In this document: one piece after another, positions 45,814 through 55,113 of the stretch
Numbering within the stretch: position 1 is the stretch's first letter
Layout of the letters: the number at the start of each line of letters is the position of its first letter
Source of the DNA: Ignavibacteriales bacterium
GTDB taxonomy: Bacteria; Bacteroidota; Ignavibacteria; Ignavibacteriales; SURF-24
Assembly: GCA_026390815.1 (NCBI GenBank)
Contig: JAPLFH010000049.1
Coordinates: 1-64,000 of the forward strand
DNA: 64,000 bases
Direction: 5' to 3'
Notes under the pieces: model-generated
Told to the model about the DNA's origin: nothing
The model's input: only the letters and a program-made list of their open reading frames with translations
Database searches by the model: none
Program-made: the position numbers and the translations under genes

Positions 45814-45910
45814 CCGATTCTCCCACTCTCCGATTCTGCATTTTTAAGAATATACATTTCACACATATTTTGCCAAATTGCTCCTGCCTTATGAGTTTGT
45901 TGCAGTACTT

Positions 45911-45993
45911 GTCATTCTGAATGAAGCAAAGCGAAATGAAGAATCTATATGCTAATAATGGCACTTACTCTTATCTGGGCGTTAGATTCTTCG
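45911..45993. repeat. Interspersed repeat of the tgtcattctga type
   Basis: Begins tgtcattctga and contains gaagaatcta (45939-45948), repeated inverted as tagattcttc (45984-45993) with a 35-base spacer. Elements with this opening and the gaagaatct/agattcttc arms are widespread in Bacteroidota genomes; the identification is from memory of that pattern. No transposase frame inside; probably a non-autonomous element. Confidence 0.65.
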
Positions 45994-46060
45994 TCCACTA
46001 TAACATATCCGAGTTCAGCAACAGACTCAGTAGACAGACATGATTTAAAAACTAAATGTT

Positions 46061-46114
46061 TAATCTTACTCTTGCTCTTAATCTTACTCTTGCACTTAAT
46101 CTTAATCTTCCTCT
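46061..46114. repeat. Three tandem 18-base repeats beside the aroF stop
   Basis: Units of 18 bases (taatcttactcttgctct and variants) at 46061-46078, 46079-46096 and 46097-46114, themselves built of six-base words ending tct. The array ends 10 bases from the aroF stop codon. Confidence 0.85.
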
Positions 46115-46124
46115 TTTTCCAAAA

Positions 46125-47138
46125 CTATATCTTTCTTCCAATTGCAGAAGCAATGGCTTTGATTTCTTTCATCATTTTAGTGTACTGTTCTGGCAATAAT
46201 GCCTGCGGTCCATCTGAAAGAGCTTTGTCCGGATCGTGATGAATTTCCACAATAATTGCATCAGCTCCGGCAGCAACTGCAGCACGAGCCATCGGAATCA
46301 CCTGGTCCCTGTATCCTGTTGCGTGAGATGGATCTGCAACAACTGGGAGGTGGCTTTTTTTATGCACGACTGGTACGGCTGATAAATCAAATGTGTTGCG
46401 AGTGTAAGTCTCAAACGTTCTGATTCCTCTTTCGCATAGCATTACATTTTTGTTGCCTTTGGATAAAATGTATTCAGCTGACATCATCCATTCTTCAATT
46501 GTTGCAGCTAATCCACGTTTTAACATAACAGGTTTGCTTGCTTTTCCAAGTTCACTTAACAGCGGATAGTTTTGCATGTTACGTGCGCCTACCTGAAAGA
46601 TATCCGTGTAATGTTCAACAAGGTCAATCTGTTCAATTTGCATAACTTCAGTAATTACCAGTAGATCATTTTTGTCCGCAGCAATACGCATCATTTTAAG
46701 TCCGGCTTCACCTAATCCCTGGAATGAATACGGAGAACTTCTCGGTTTGAAAGCACCGCCGCGTAAAATTTTCCCCCCTTCTTTTGCAACTATTTCAGCC
46801 AATAAATTAATCTGATATTCATTTTCTACTGAGCAAGGTCCCGCCATTACAATTATTTCGTTACCACCGATTTCAACATCTTTTATTTTTATTGTTGTAT
46901 TGTCTTTTTTAAAACTTCTGCTTGCAAGTTTGAATGGTTCAGTAATTCTGTGAACTTCTTTTACTCCATCAAGAACTTCAACCATGCGTGTATCAAAATC
47001 GGGTTTTACTCCAATTGCTCCGAGCACAATCGATTCAATACCTGTGGATTTATGAACATCGAATCCATAGCTCTCAAGATGTTTTATTATATCTTCAATT
47101 TGCTGTTCAGAAGCATTTTTTTCTAAAACTACAACCAC
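46125..47138 (-). CDS. aroF: 3-deoxy-7-phosphoheptulonate synthase (DAHP synthase)
   Basis: First step of the shikimate pathway: phosphoenolpyruvate plus erythrose-4-phosphate to DAHP. N-terminal ferredoxin-like regulatory domain (1-70, VVVLEKNAS...LGAIGV) marks the type I-beta enzyme. The barrel shows VMAGPCSVE, RGGAFKPRSSPYSFQGLG, QVGARNMQN, LKRGL, LCERGIRTFE and DPSHATGYRD. Length 337. The N-terminal domain usually carries feedback control by an aromatic amino acid. It pairs with tyrA on the same strand; the gene symbol is by function only. Confidence 0.95.
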   Translation of the reverse strand: MVVVLEKNASEQQIEDIIKHLESYGFDVHKSTGIESIVLGAIGVKPDFDTRMVEVLDGVKEVHRITEPFKLASRSFKKDNTTIKIKDVEIGGNEIIVMAGPCSVENEYQINLLAEIVAKEGGKILRGGAFKPRSSPYSFQGLGEAGLKMMRIAADKNDLLVITEVMQIEQIDLVEHYTDIFQVGARNMQNYPLLSELGKASKPVMLKRGLAATIEEWMMSAEYILSKGNKNVMLCERGIRTFETYTRNTFDLSAVPVVHKKSHLPVVADPSHATGYRDQVIPMARAAVAAGADAIIVEIHHDPDKALSDGPQALLPEQYTKMMKEIKAIASAIGRKI

Positions 47139-47257
47139 GGAATAACCTCATTATTTATTTAAAACTTACTTTTCGATTTTTAATTGTTGCATTGTTGTTA
47201 AATTGTTTTTGAAACTTATACCAATTTAACATTTTATCAATTAAACAATTATTCAAT

Positions 47258-47872
47258 TTATTCATGAAATTTCTTTTCACCGGCATCTATTGCCAGAGCG
47301 ATATAATCTTCTTTAGTTGGAATAGCGCAGCTAAAAAGACTGCAGTATGCACAAAACGGGTTATGTGCTAAGTTAAAATCAATTGTATAAACATAATTTG
47401 CATCATCATTTTTTTCAAAACTAATATATCTTCCTACACCATAAGTTTCTTTGTTGGTCGTTTTGTCAGTAAACCAAATGGTGAAATATACCAGTCCATC
47501 TGTAGTTGTACCTTTATAAACATTAATTTTATAATTCTTCGATTTATAATTTATATTCACATAACCAAATTTTAATACTTTTCGATAATCTCCTTTGGTC
47601 CCATAAATTTTTAAAGTATCCTTTTGTTGATATTCGAATAGCCTACTCTTAAAAACAAATTCTGGGTCAACGTCAAAATATTTTAAAGGTTCTAAATGCG
47701 CTTTTGGATCCAGGTTAAATGGAGAATCCGGGTCATTCTTCAATTTATAATCTTTTTCCATCCGAATCTTTTCAATTTTATTAATGTATTCTCTTTCCTC
47801 AGTTGAATATTTTTTTCCGCAGGAAGTGAAAAACAAAATTGAAATACAAAATAAAATGATAAATTTTTTCAT
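47258..47872 (-). CDS. DUF1684-like lipoprotein
   Basis: 204-residue lipoprotein with signal peptide and lipobox FTSC (Cys18). The DUF1684 pattern is visible: RMEKDYKLKNDPDSPF, LKYFDVDP, GRYISFEKND, DFNLAHNPFCAY and CAIPTKEDYIALAIDAGE near the end. The function of the family is unknown; many FCB-group genomes have it. It follows mutS on the same strand after 39 bases, but a functional link is not indicated. Confidence 0.88.
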   Translation of the reverse strand: MKKFIILFCISILFFTSCGKKYSTEEREYINKIEKIRMEKDYKLKNDPDSPFNLDPKAHLEPLKYFDVDPEFVFKSRLFEYQQKDTLKIYGTKGDYRKVLKFGYVNINYKSKNYKINVYKGTTTDGLVYFTIWFTDKTTNKETYGVGRYISFEKNDDANYVYTIDFNLAHNPFCAYCSLFSCAIPTKEDYIALAIDAGEKKFHE

Positions 47873-47911
47873 TTGTTTGGCGATCCCATCTTTTAATAAT
47901 ATAACAAAAAA

Positions 47912-50518
47912 CTAATTCTTCTCAACTTTTTTCTTAAGCTCGCTTAGCTTGTTTAATGCTTGCAATGGCGTAAGATTATCCAATTCCATATCAGAAATTT
48001 CTTTTCTTATTGAATCATCTTTTATCTCAAAAAGACTAAACTGAGTTTCATCATGAGTTTTAAATTTTGCAAGCTTAGCTTTTTTTATTTCATACGGAGT
48101 TAATTCCTTTCCTTCAAGATTTTCCAAAATCTGTTTTGCCCTGGAAGTTACAAACATCGGCAGCCCAGCCATTTGTGCAACCTGTATTCCGTAGCTATGG
48201 TCCGCACCACCGGCCGAAACCTTATGAAGGAAAATGACTTTATCGCCGTATTCTTTCACTTCAACTTTAAAATTTTTGATGCGCGGAAAAATTGTTGCCA
48301 TCTCATTCAATTCATGGTAGTGCGTTGCGAACAATGTTTTAGCCGCTACAGCAATGTTTTCGTGAAGGTACTCTGTAATTGCCCATGCAATAGAAATTCC
48401 ATCAAACGTGCTTGTGCCTCTGCCAATTTCATCAAGGAGGATCAGGCTTTTATTTGTAGCATTGTTCAATATGTTTGCTGCTTCCTGCATCTCAACAAGA
48501 AAAGTACTTTCACCGGCAGTAATGTTATCGCTTGCTCCTACACGTGTAAAAATTTTATCTACTAAACCAATCCGCGCAGATTTTGCCGGAACGAATGAGC
48601 CGATTTGAGCAAGTAAAACAATCAACCCAACCTGGCGGATATAAACAGACTTGCCTGCCATATTTGGTCCGGTAAGAAGAATTATTTGTGTATCCTCATT
48701 AACAAGAGAGCAATTGTTAGGATTAAACTTTTCGCCGGGTTTAAGTATTCTTTCAACAACCGGATGCCTTCCATCGATGATTTCAATTTCATCCGATTCA
48801 TTTAATTCCGGTTTTACGTAATTATATTGTTCGGCGCTTTCTGCTAAGGAGATGTAGCAATCAAGCATCGCAATTAACCTTGCATTCTGTTGAATGGCTT
48901 CAGCTTCGGCAGCAACTTCTAACCGGATTTCATTAAATAACTGATACTCAAGATCGGCGATCTTTTCTTCTGCATTTAAAATTTTATCTTCGTAATTCTT
49001 TAGCTCAGGAGTTATATATCTTTCTCCATTAACAAGAGTTTGCTTGCGGATGTAATTTTCAGGAATCTTGTCTTTGTTTGCATTGCTGATTTCAATGTAA
49101 TAACCAAATACTTTGTTAAAGCTAACTTTAAGTGATGAGATATTTGTTCTTTCTCTTTCTGTCTTTTGCAAATTTGCTATCCAGCTTTTTGCATTGCCAG
49201 ACAAGTCGCGCAGCTCATCAAGCTCAGGACTGAATCCATAACTTATTACTCCGCCGTCTGAAAGACTGAGTGGTGGAGAATCGACAACTGCTTTATCAAT
49301 TCTATCAACTAATTTTTCTATCGGTTGAAGTTTTTGATTTAGATTTACTAAAACTTGTGAGTTAAATTCAGAAAGCAACTCTTTAATTACCGGAATTTTC
49401 TTTAGTGATGTTTTAACTGCAACAATCTCGCGTGGATTTGCTTTAGCTGTGCAGACCTTGGAAATCAATCTTTCCAGATCACCAATTTCTTTTAACTCAT
49501 TTATAATTTTGTAACGAATAGGTTTGTTATTAAAAAATTCTTCTACACATTCCTGGCGTTTAAGAATTGGCTGGAGTTTTCTAAGCGGGGCACTTATCCA
49601 ATTCTTTAGCATCCTGCCGCCCATTGCGGTTTCTGTTTTATCAAGAATTGAAATTAGTGAGCCTTCTCTGCTGCCATCCTGCATAGAAAAAATTATTTCC
49701 AGATTTCTTTTGGTGGAAAAATCAAGCAGCATATAATCAGAAGGATTGTATTTTCCAATCTTATTTATGTGAGAGAGATTTACTTTTTGGGTTTCCTGCA
49801 AGTAGTTTAGAACAATTCCCGCCGCAACGGTTCCGCTGTAAAGATTATCAATTCCAAATCCTTTCAGGTTAACTGTTTTGAAATGAGCTGTCAGAATATC
49901 GTTGCTGAAATCTATATTGAAAACCCAGTCATCAACTTTTGTAAGACGCAGCTTTAAATTTATCTTTTGCAGGATGGAAGAAATCAGATCCTTATCCTTT
50001 TTTTGATAAAGAATTTCTGAGGGAGCAATCAATTCTACCTGCTGACTTATTTCGTTTACTGGAACTTCGTAGGCAAAAAACTCTCCGGTAGAAATATCGC
50101 AGAAAGATATTCCGGCAATTTCATCGTTAATGCAAAAAGCAAATACATAATTATTTTTTTTATGATCTAAAAGTTTATCGGAAAAAGCAACACCTGGTGT
50201 TACAACTTCAATAACTTCCCGTTTAACAATTCCTTTGGCAAACTTTGGATTTTCCATCTGCTCGCAAACGGCAACACGATAACCGGACCTTACCAATTTT
50301 GGTAAATAGGTATCAATCGCGTGGAACGGGAAGCCGGCAAGTGGTACATCACCTGCTGAACCATTTGCTCGCCTGGTTAAAGTAATCCCCAGCACCTTAG
50401 AAGCAGTCTTAGCATCCTCTTCAAAGGTTTCAAAGAAATCACCCACACGGAAAAGAAGGATTGTATCCGGATGATTTTCCTTAATTTTATGGTACTGAGC
50501 CATTAATGGGGTTGACAT
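47912..50518 (-). CDS. mutS: DNA mismatch repair protein MutS
   Basis: Recognises mismatches and small loops in newly made DNA. 868 residues. Mismatch-binding domain with GDFFETFEEDA (Phe-x-Glu motif kept), connector, lever/clamp, and ATPase with LTGPNMAGKSVYIRQ, DEIGRGTSTFDG and THYHEL. Near the C-terminus QFSLF fits a sliding-clamp-binding motif. No ribosome site is evident at 50518; a later Met (residue 6) is possible. The HEPN gene ends 10 bases upstream, so mutS may be carried on the MNT-HEPN transcript or start from a promoter inside it. Confidence 0.97.
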   Translation of the reverse strand: MSTPLMAQYHKIKENHPDTILLFRVGDFFETFEEDAKTASKVLGITLTRRANGSAGDVPLAGFPFHAIDTYLPKLVRSGYRVAVCEQMENPKFAKGIVKREVIEVVTPGVAFSDKLLDHKKNNYVFAFCINDEIAGISFCDISTGEFFAYEVPVNEISQQVELIAPSEILYQKKDKDLISSILQKINLKLRLTKVDDWVFNIDFSNDILTAHFKTVNLKGFGIDNLYSGTVAAGIVLNYLQETQKVNLSHINKIGKYNPSDYMLLDFSTKRNLEIIFSMQDGSREGSLISILDKTETAMGGRMLKNWISAPLRKLQPILKRQECVEEFFNNKPIRYKIINELKEIGDLERLISKVCTAKANPREIVAVKTSLKKIPVIKELLSEFNSQVLVNLNQKLQPIEKLVDRIDKAVVDSPPLSLSDGGVISYGFSPELDELRDLSGNAKSWIANLQKTERERTNISSLKVSFNKVFGYYIEISNANKDKIPENYIRKQTLVNGERYITPELKNYEDKILNAEEKIADLEYQLFNEIRLEVAAEAEAIQQNARLIAMLDCYISLAESAEQYNYVKPELNESDEIEIIDGRHPVVERILKPGEKFNPNNCSLVNEDTQIILLTGPNMAGKSVYIRQVGLIVLLAQIGSFVPAKSARIGLVDKIFTRVGASDNITAGESTFLVEMQEAANILNNATNKSLILLDEIGRGTSTFDGISIAWAITEYLHENIAVAAKTLFATHYHELNEMATIFPRIKNFKVEVKEYGDKVIFLHKVSAGGADHSYGIQVAQMAGLPMFVTSRAKQILENLEGKELTPYEIKKAKLAKFKTHDETQFSLFEIKDDSIRKEISDMELDNLTPLQALNKLSELKKKVEKN

Positions 50519-50528
50519 AGAAGGATTT

Positions 50529-50921
50529 TTAAGTTTCTAAAAATAATTTTTCAAGAGTATTAATAAAAATAATCATATTATCAAAATTAGCTTGTACATC
50601 TTCTATTTTTAATTTGATAAAGTCATTATAATCACTATCAGTTCTGTATACAAATTGATTTTTGTAAATCTCGCCTATCTCTTGCGAAAGTTTTCCGGTT
50701 TTAATATAATTTTTATTAAACCATCCTAAAAGCTGATGATGTTTTGAAGTAGAAAATCCGTCTTTACTTGCAAGGGCAGAAACAATATAGAAGATCGCAT
50801 AATAAATCCGATTCTGTGCAGCGAATAGTTTATTATTCTCCATCAGCAGTTTTGCTTCTTCTACGGTTTCTTTTGATCTGCCAACTCTGTACTTTATAAA
50901 ATCCCCTTTACTATACTCCAT
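50529..50921 (-). CDS. HEPN-domain protein (putative toxin)
   Basis: 130 residues from the preferred ATG at 50921, which has GAAGGA upstream and overlaps the MNT gene by 11 bases. The helical HEPN pattern SKETVEEAKLLMENN, QNRIYYAIFYIVSAL, KHHQLLGWFNKNYIKTG fits PF05168-type HEPN proteins, often ribonucleases. The usual RNase His after the Arg is Tyr here (RIYYAIFY), so activity is uncertain. In MNT-HEPN pairs the nucleotidyltransferase usually neutralises the HEPN toxin by AMPylation. The longer frame to 51005 is unlikely. Confidence 0.8.
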   Translation of the reverse strand: MEYSKGDFIKYRVGRSKETVEEAKLLMENNKLFAAQNRIYYAIFYIVSALASKDGFSTSKHHQLLGWFNKNYIKTGKLSQEIGEIYKNQFVYRTDSDYNDFIKLKIEDVQANFDNMIIFINTLEKLFLET

Positions 50922-51234
50922 AAAACAGTCCTTCTTTTTTAACATTATGTGTAAATGGAGTATAAATATTTTCAATATCGTCGGCTGAATAAACTCTGCA
51001 ATCAATAATTATATCATTTTCCAGTTCATAGCTATAAAGCAAATGTACTATCTCTTCTTTTAATTTACGGTCAACTTCTCTATTAAATACAAACATTAGA
51101 TCGTAATCCGAATCTTCTTGGTTGTCCTTGCGTCTTCTTGATCCATAATAATAAATGCCCTTAAAATCGTTGTGCTTTTGCGAAAGCAAATATTTTAATT
51201 CGTTGATAATATAATTGATCTTTTCATTATTCAT
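50911..51234 (-). CDS. MNT-type nucleotidyltransferase (putative antitoxin)
   Basis: 107-residue minimal nucleotidyltransferase: YYYGSRRRKDNQEDSDYDLMFVF carries the Gly-Ser and the D-x-D metal ligands, with a third acidic residue likely in IIIDCRV. Such MntA-like proteins AMPylate a Tyr of the partner HEPN protein. The two genes overlap by 11 bases and are cotranscribed. The pair is directly upstream of mutS. Other roles for stand-alone nucleotidyltransferases exist, but the HEPN partner makes antitoxin the best reading. Confidence 0.85.
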   Translation of the reverse strand: MNNEKINYIINELKYLLSQKHNDFKGIYYYGSRRRKDNQEDSDYDLMFVFNREVDRKLKEEIVHLLYSYELENDIIIDCRVYSADDIENIYTPFTHNVKKEGLFYGV

Positions 51235-51477
51235 TATAAGACGGACAAATGATATGCTAATTTAACAGATTTCCAGTTAAAAATATACCTGAATGCTGGT
51301 TTAATATCAATTTACGATCATAATGTTTTGGAGTAGATTGGAAAAAGAAAGCAACCATACAAACCAGAATAACAAGCTTGTATAGTTGCATTTTTTAATG
51401 ATTTGATAACTCTTTTTTAAAATGATTATTATATTTTTCTATATAATCCTTAAATTGAATGAATAGTTAGTTAATAA

Positions 51478-52752
51478 TTACAACTTTATAAACTCAACTC
51501 TTCTGTTCAGCGATTTATTAGCAGCAGTATCATTTTGTGCAATTGGTTCGCCTTCTCCTTTTCCATCTGTTTCTATTCTTGCTGCATCAATACTAAAATC
51601 TTTTACCAAGACATTCTTTACAGAAGCGGCACGGCGTTTAGATAAATCCAGATTTGATTTATCCTCACCATCAGAATCCGTATGACCAACAATTTTAATT
51701 TTTACGGTTGGATTTTCTTGTAGAATAGTTGCAATCCCTTTAATGGTGCCGTACGATTCGGTTTTCACTACATCTTTATTTACATCAAAATAAATTCCAT
51801 AGCTAACCAATTTGCCTTCTGTAAGGAGTTTGCTTCGCATATCGGGTGATGCATCGGTAATTCTGAAATTTGATATGTATGAACCGCAGGAAGCACCTCT
51901 TGATAATCTGAAACAAAGTCGATTAAGTTTAGTTTCATCATAAATATTTGTGGGCATATCCAAAACTTTTGCTTCTTTGTAATAAATCCTGAATCTTCGG
52001 TTTTGTACCCAGATAATAACGTGATTAACTTTTTCCGGTTCGACTGGATTCAACGTTGACGATCCTGTAATATTACTACTTTCACCTGTTTTGTATCCTA
52101 ATGTGTTCCAACCTCCTTTTTCAATGGAGATAATTATGCCGCCATTCCCAGGATGAGGGTTATTATCCATTTCCTTATGCTTATCTTCTCCATACAATAT
52201 AAGTCCAGCAGCAATACGTCCTCCAGTTTTTTTAGGAACAATATCAAATTCAATGATGAAATTTTTTGGAAAATCAATATTTTTTAATAGAAAATAATTC
52301 CCATCTCCACTATTCAGATTGAACCAATTCCCCGGGGCTATGCTCAATGTATTAATCTCACCAGGAGCATTTGCAGTCCACAAAGCTGGGAAATCGCCAA
52401 CGGCATCCTGGCTGAAATCATCAAAGAGGATTATCTTTTCGCCAGGTACAAAATCATATTTTGACGAACTTGTAAACTGAATATTATTTTCGGTTTCTTT
52501 GCCAGAACTCTTTTGTTCTTCAGCTACCTGTTTTTTATTTTTATCTTCCTGTTGCGTCATGTCTTTCTTCTTATCATCCCCCTTTATACCTTTTTCAACC
52601 TTATTTAGCGTTGTGTCAATTCCCTGGTCAATATTTTTATTAACACGTTTTTCAACTTCTTTTTTAATTTTTTTACTAATGTCAAATTGTCCGTAGACGT
52701 TGTTAACACCAATAATTAAGACGATAATTGAAAAGCAAAATAAGTTTTTCAT
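51478..52752 (-). CDS. OmpA-family outer-membrane/peptidoglycan-binding protein
   Basis: About 424 residues from Met at 52752 (frame open to 52794). Signal peptide (NNVYGQ cleavage), a very Lys/Glu/Gln-rich helical stretch (residues about 20-85), a lectin-like beta domain (about 95-300; FDDFSQDAVGDFPALW, NFIIEFDIVPKK), and a C-terminal OmpA domain (about 320-424) with YGIYFDVNKDVVKTES, VGHTDSDGE, LDLSKRRAASVKNVL and LNRRVEF. The OmpA domain binds diaminopimelate of peptidoglycan. The middle domain resembles concanavalin-like domains seen in other OmpA fusions of this phylum. Confidence 0.88.
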   Translation of the reverse strand: MKNLFCFSIIVLIIGVNNVYGQFDISKKIKKEVEKRVNKNIDQGIDTTLNKVEKGIKGDDKKKDMTQQEDKNKKQVAEEQKSSGKETENNIQFTSSSKYDFVPGEKIILFDDFSQDAVGDFPALWTANAPGEINTLSIAPGNWFNLNSGDGNYFLLKNIDFPKNFIIEFDIVPKKTGGRIAAGLILYGEDKHKEMDNNPHPGNGGIIISIEKGGWNTLGYKTGESSNITGSSTLNPVEPEKVNHVIIWVQNRRFRIYYKEAKVLDMPTNIYDETKLNRLCFRLSRGASCGSYISNFRITDASPDMRSKLLTEGKLVSYGIYFDVNKDVVKTESYGTIKGIATILQENPTVKIKIVGHTDSDGEDKSNLDLSKRRAASVKNVLVKDFSIDAARIETDGKGEGEPIAQNDTAANKSLNRRVEFIKL

Positions 52753-53089
52753 AAAACTTTCCCGTTGGTTGTTTATTGAAAATATACGACGCAAATATAT
52801 GAGAAACTTTTCTCAAAATCGAAATCTAAATCACAACTTATAATTGCATGCGTTAAATTATTATTTTAATCGAAATAGATTTAAAAAATACTTCATAAAA
52901 ATTTTTACTTGTTATTGTATTGTTTTTTTTAAGTTTCACCGATAAAATCGGCTCATTTACCTATTTCCCGCTGGTAATTATTTGTTTTTTAATTATTTTT
53001 TAACGTTTCTTTTCATGGAGAATATTTAGTTTTAATCGTAGTTTAAGCAATAGATTTAGATAGCATTTAAAATTTGTTAATGAGGTAAA
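52753..53089. other. Divergent promoter region, no gene
   Basis: 337 bases between the OmpA-like gene and the efflux operon, very AT-rich with several T-runs. A five-base stem gagaa/ttctc with a four-base loop lies at 52801-52814. No coding frame is supported; promoters for both sides must lie here but I cannot assign them. Confidence 0.45.
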
Positions 53090-54286
53090 ATGGAAACAAA
53101 GAATGCAGACTTATCTTCTTTAAAGATCAATCGCTCATCAAATGAAAATTATGAATCATCCGGTGGATCGAAAAAATTATTGAAATCAATTGTGTATTTA
53201 TTAGCTGCACTTATACTAATTATTGCGGGGTATTTCGGTTATAATTCTTTGTTTAGCTCTACTATCGAAGTTAAATTAACAACAGTGGTATTTAGATCTC
53301 CCTCGGAATCAAATGCTGTACTTACAGCAAGTGGGTATGTAGTTGCACAAAGGAAAGCAGCGGTTGCTTCTAAAGGTACTGGAAGATTAGTTTATCTTGG
53401 TGTTGTTGAAGGTGATAAAGTAAGAAAAGATCAAATAATTGCCAGGTTAGAAGATAACGATATTAAAGCGCAGCTTGAACAGGCACGGGCTAATTTAAGA
53501 GTAACCGAAGCTGACTTGAAAGATTCTGAAAGAAATTTTAACAGACAAAAAGAATTGCTTAAAGCAAATGCTTCAACCCAGCAAGAACTTGATGCAGCAG
53601 AATCTCGTTACCTTAGAGTTCTTGCAACAATTGAAGTTGCAAAAGCACAGGTTACAGCAGCGGAGGTTGCGTTAGAAAACATGCTAATCCGTGCACCATT
53701 TGACGGAACTGTTTTAACTAAGAATGCTGATGTTGGTGAAATTGTTGCTCCTTTTGCAGCAAGTGCCTCATCCAAAGCGGCTGTAGTTTTGTTGGCTGAT
53801 ATGAGTTCACTTCAAGTTGAAGCTGATGTTTCCGAATCCAATATTGAAAGGATAAAATTAAACCAAAACTGCGAAATTGTACTTGATGCTTATCCCGATA
53901 AACACTATCCGGGTTTTGTGGCTAAAGTTGTTCCAACAGCTGATAGATCTAAGGCAACTGTTATGGTTAAAATTGGATTTAGGGATTACGACAACCGTGT
54001 TCTTCCGGAAATGAGTGCGAAAGTTTTATTCCTTAATGCTGCTGACAAGAAAATAAATGTTGAAGAGAAATCCGTATTGGTTGTTCCGTCAACTTCAGTG
54101 GTAAATATCGATGGAAGAACTTTTGTTTATGTAGTAAGAAATGATATGATTGAAGAATTGACAATTTCAACTGGAAGAAATTTTGGCGGATTTACTGAAA
54201 TAAAATCTGGACTAAACCAGGGAGATCGTATTGTAGAATCAATTCCGGAAAAGCTTAAAGCTGGAGTAAAAGTAAAAGTGAATTAG
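53090..54286 (+). CDS. Efflux periplasmic adaptor subunit (HlyD/MacA type)
   Basis: 398-residue membrane-fusion protein: N-terminal cytoplasmic tail of about 30 residues, one membrane helix (31-50), then the lipoyl/barrel-sandwich halves (SGYVVAQRKAAVASKGTGRLVYLGVVEGDKVRKDQIIARLED), an alpha-hairpin of about 80 residues rich in Gln/Ala/Glu, and the beta-barrel and membrane-proximal domains. It links an inner-membrane transporter to an outer-membrane channel. With the following ATPase and two permeases it forms a MacAB-like system, though here the ATPase and permeases are separate genes. No outer-membrane TolC gene lies nearby. Confidence 0.92.
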   Translation: METKNADLSSLKINRSSNENYESSGGSKKLLKSIVYLLAALILIIAGYFGYNSLFSSTIEVKLTTVVFRSPSESNAVLTASGYVVAQRKAAVASKGTGRLVYLGVVEGDKVRKDQIIARLEDNDIKAQLEQARANLRVTEADLKDSERNFNRQKELLKANASTQQELDAAESRYLRVLATIEVAKAQVTAAEVALENMLIRAPFDGTVLTKNADVGEIVAPFAASASSKAAVVLLADMSSLQVEADVSESNIERIKLNQNCEIVLDAYPDKHYPGFVAKVVPTADRSKATVMVKIGFRDYDNRVLPEMSAKVLFLNAADKKINVEEKSVLVVPSTSVVNIDGRTFVYVVRNDMIEELTISTGRNFGGFTEIKSGLNQGDRIVESIPEKLKAGVKVKVN

Positions 54287-54433
54287 ATGTTTTATGGTTG
54301 AAGGATGATGGTTGATGGAGTTCTTTGCGTTTGACATCTGACTTTTGACGTTTGACTTTTTGCTTTTATCATTCTACTTTAAATAAAAATAGGTTCATAA
54401 TAATATTTAGATAATAGAATTATTGGAGACTAA
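54287..54433. repeat. Spacer with ttgac word repeats
   Basis: Between the adaptor and the ATPase a stretch near 54296-54365 is built of gatggttgaagg/gatggttgatgg and of (c/t)tttgac words (four copies in about 35 bases). No gene is supported. A closely related word, gatggttgatgg, recurs at 57616-57628 after the operon. Confidence 0.55.
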
Positions 54434-55105
54434 ATGGCAGAAATAATTAATGTTAACAATGTTTTTAAATCTTACTGGAGAGATAGTTTTGAAATTCCAG
54501 TACTTAATGATATTACTTTTGGTGTGGAAGAAGGAGAATTTCTTGCTCTGATGGGTCCTTCGGGTTCCGGCAAAACAACACTTTTAAATCTAATTGGCGG
54601 AATAGATAAACCTACTAAAGGAAATGTTATAATTAACAACACCAACATTGCCAGTCTTGGAGAATCAGCTCTTGCTAAATGGAGAGCAAATAATATTGGA
54701 TTCGTTTTCCAGTTTTATAATTTGCTACCTGTACTAACTGCCTATGAAAACGTTGAGCTGCCATTGCTGCTAACAAAATTATCAAAAGCAGAAAGAAGAA
54801 AACATGTTGAATCTGCATTGGATATAGTTGGATTAGCTGATCGAATGAAACACTATCCTAAACAACTATCTGGCGGGCAGGAACAGCGTGTAGCAATAGC
54901 CCGGGCTATTGTAACTGATCCGCTGATTCTTATTGCAGATGAACCAACTGGCGATCTTGATAAGATTTCTGCGGTAGAAATTTTAATGCTGCTTGAGCGA
55001 TTGAATAAAGAATTTAAGAAAACAATTGTAATGGTAACACACGATCCCCGCGCCGCAGAAAAAGCGCATCTAATTCGTCATCTTGATAAAGGCGATTTGG
55101 TTTAG
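54434..55105 (+). CDS. ABC transporter ATP-binding protein (MacB/LolD type)
   Basis: 223-residue ATPase of the MacB/LolD group, without its own membrane domain. Walker A GPSGSGKTTLLNL, FQFYNLLPVLTAYENVELPLLL, signature LSGGQEQRVAIARA, Walker B LIADEPTGDLD and H-loop THDPRAA. These ATPases drive mechanotransmission by FtsX-like permeases, which here are the next two genes (the first after eight bases). Its substrate follows the permeases: small drugs, peptides or lipoproteins. Confidence 0.94.
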   Translation: MAEIINVNNVFKSYWRDSFEIPVLNDITFGVEEGEFLALMGPSGSGKTTLLNLIGGIDKPTKGNVIINNTNIASLGESALAKWRANNIGFVFQFYNLLPVLTAYENVELPLLLTKLSKAERRKHVESALDIVGLADRMKHYPKQLSGGQEQRVAIARAIVTDPLILIADEPTGDLDKISAVEILMLLERLNKEFKKTIVMVTHDPRAAEKAHLIRHLDKGDLV

Positions 55106-55113
55106 GAGAAATT

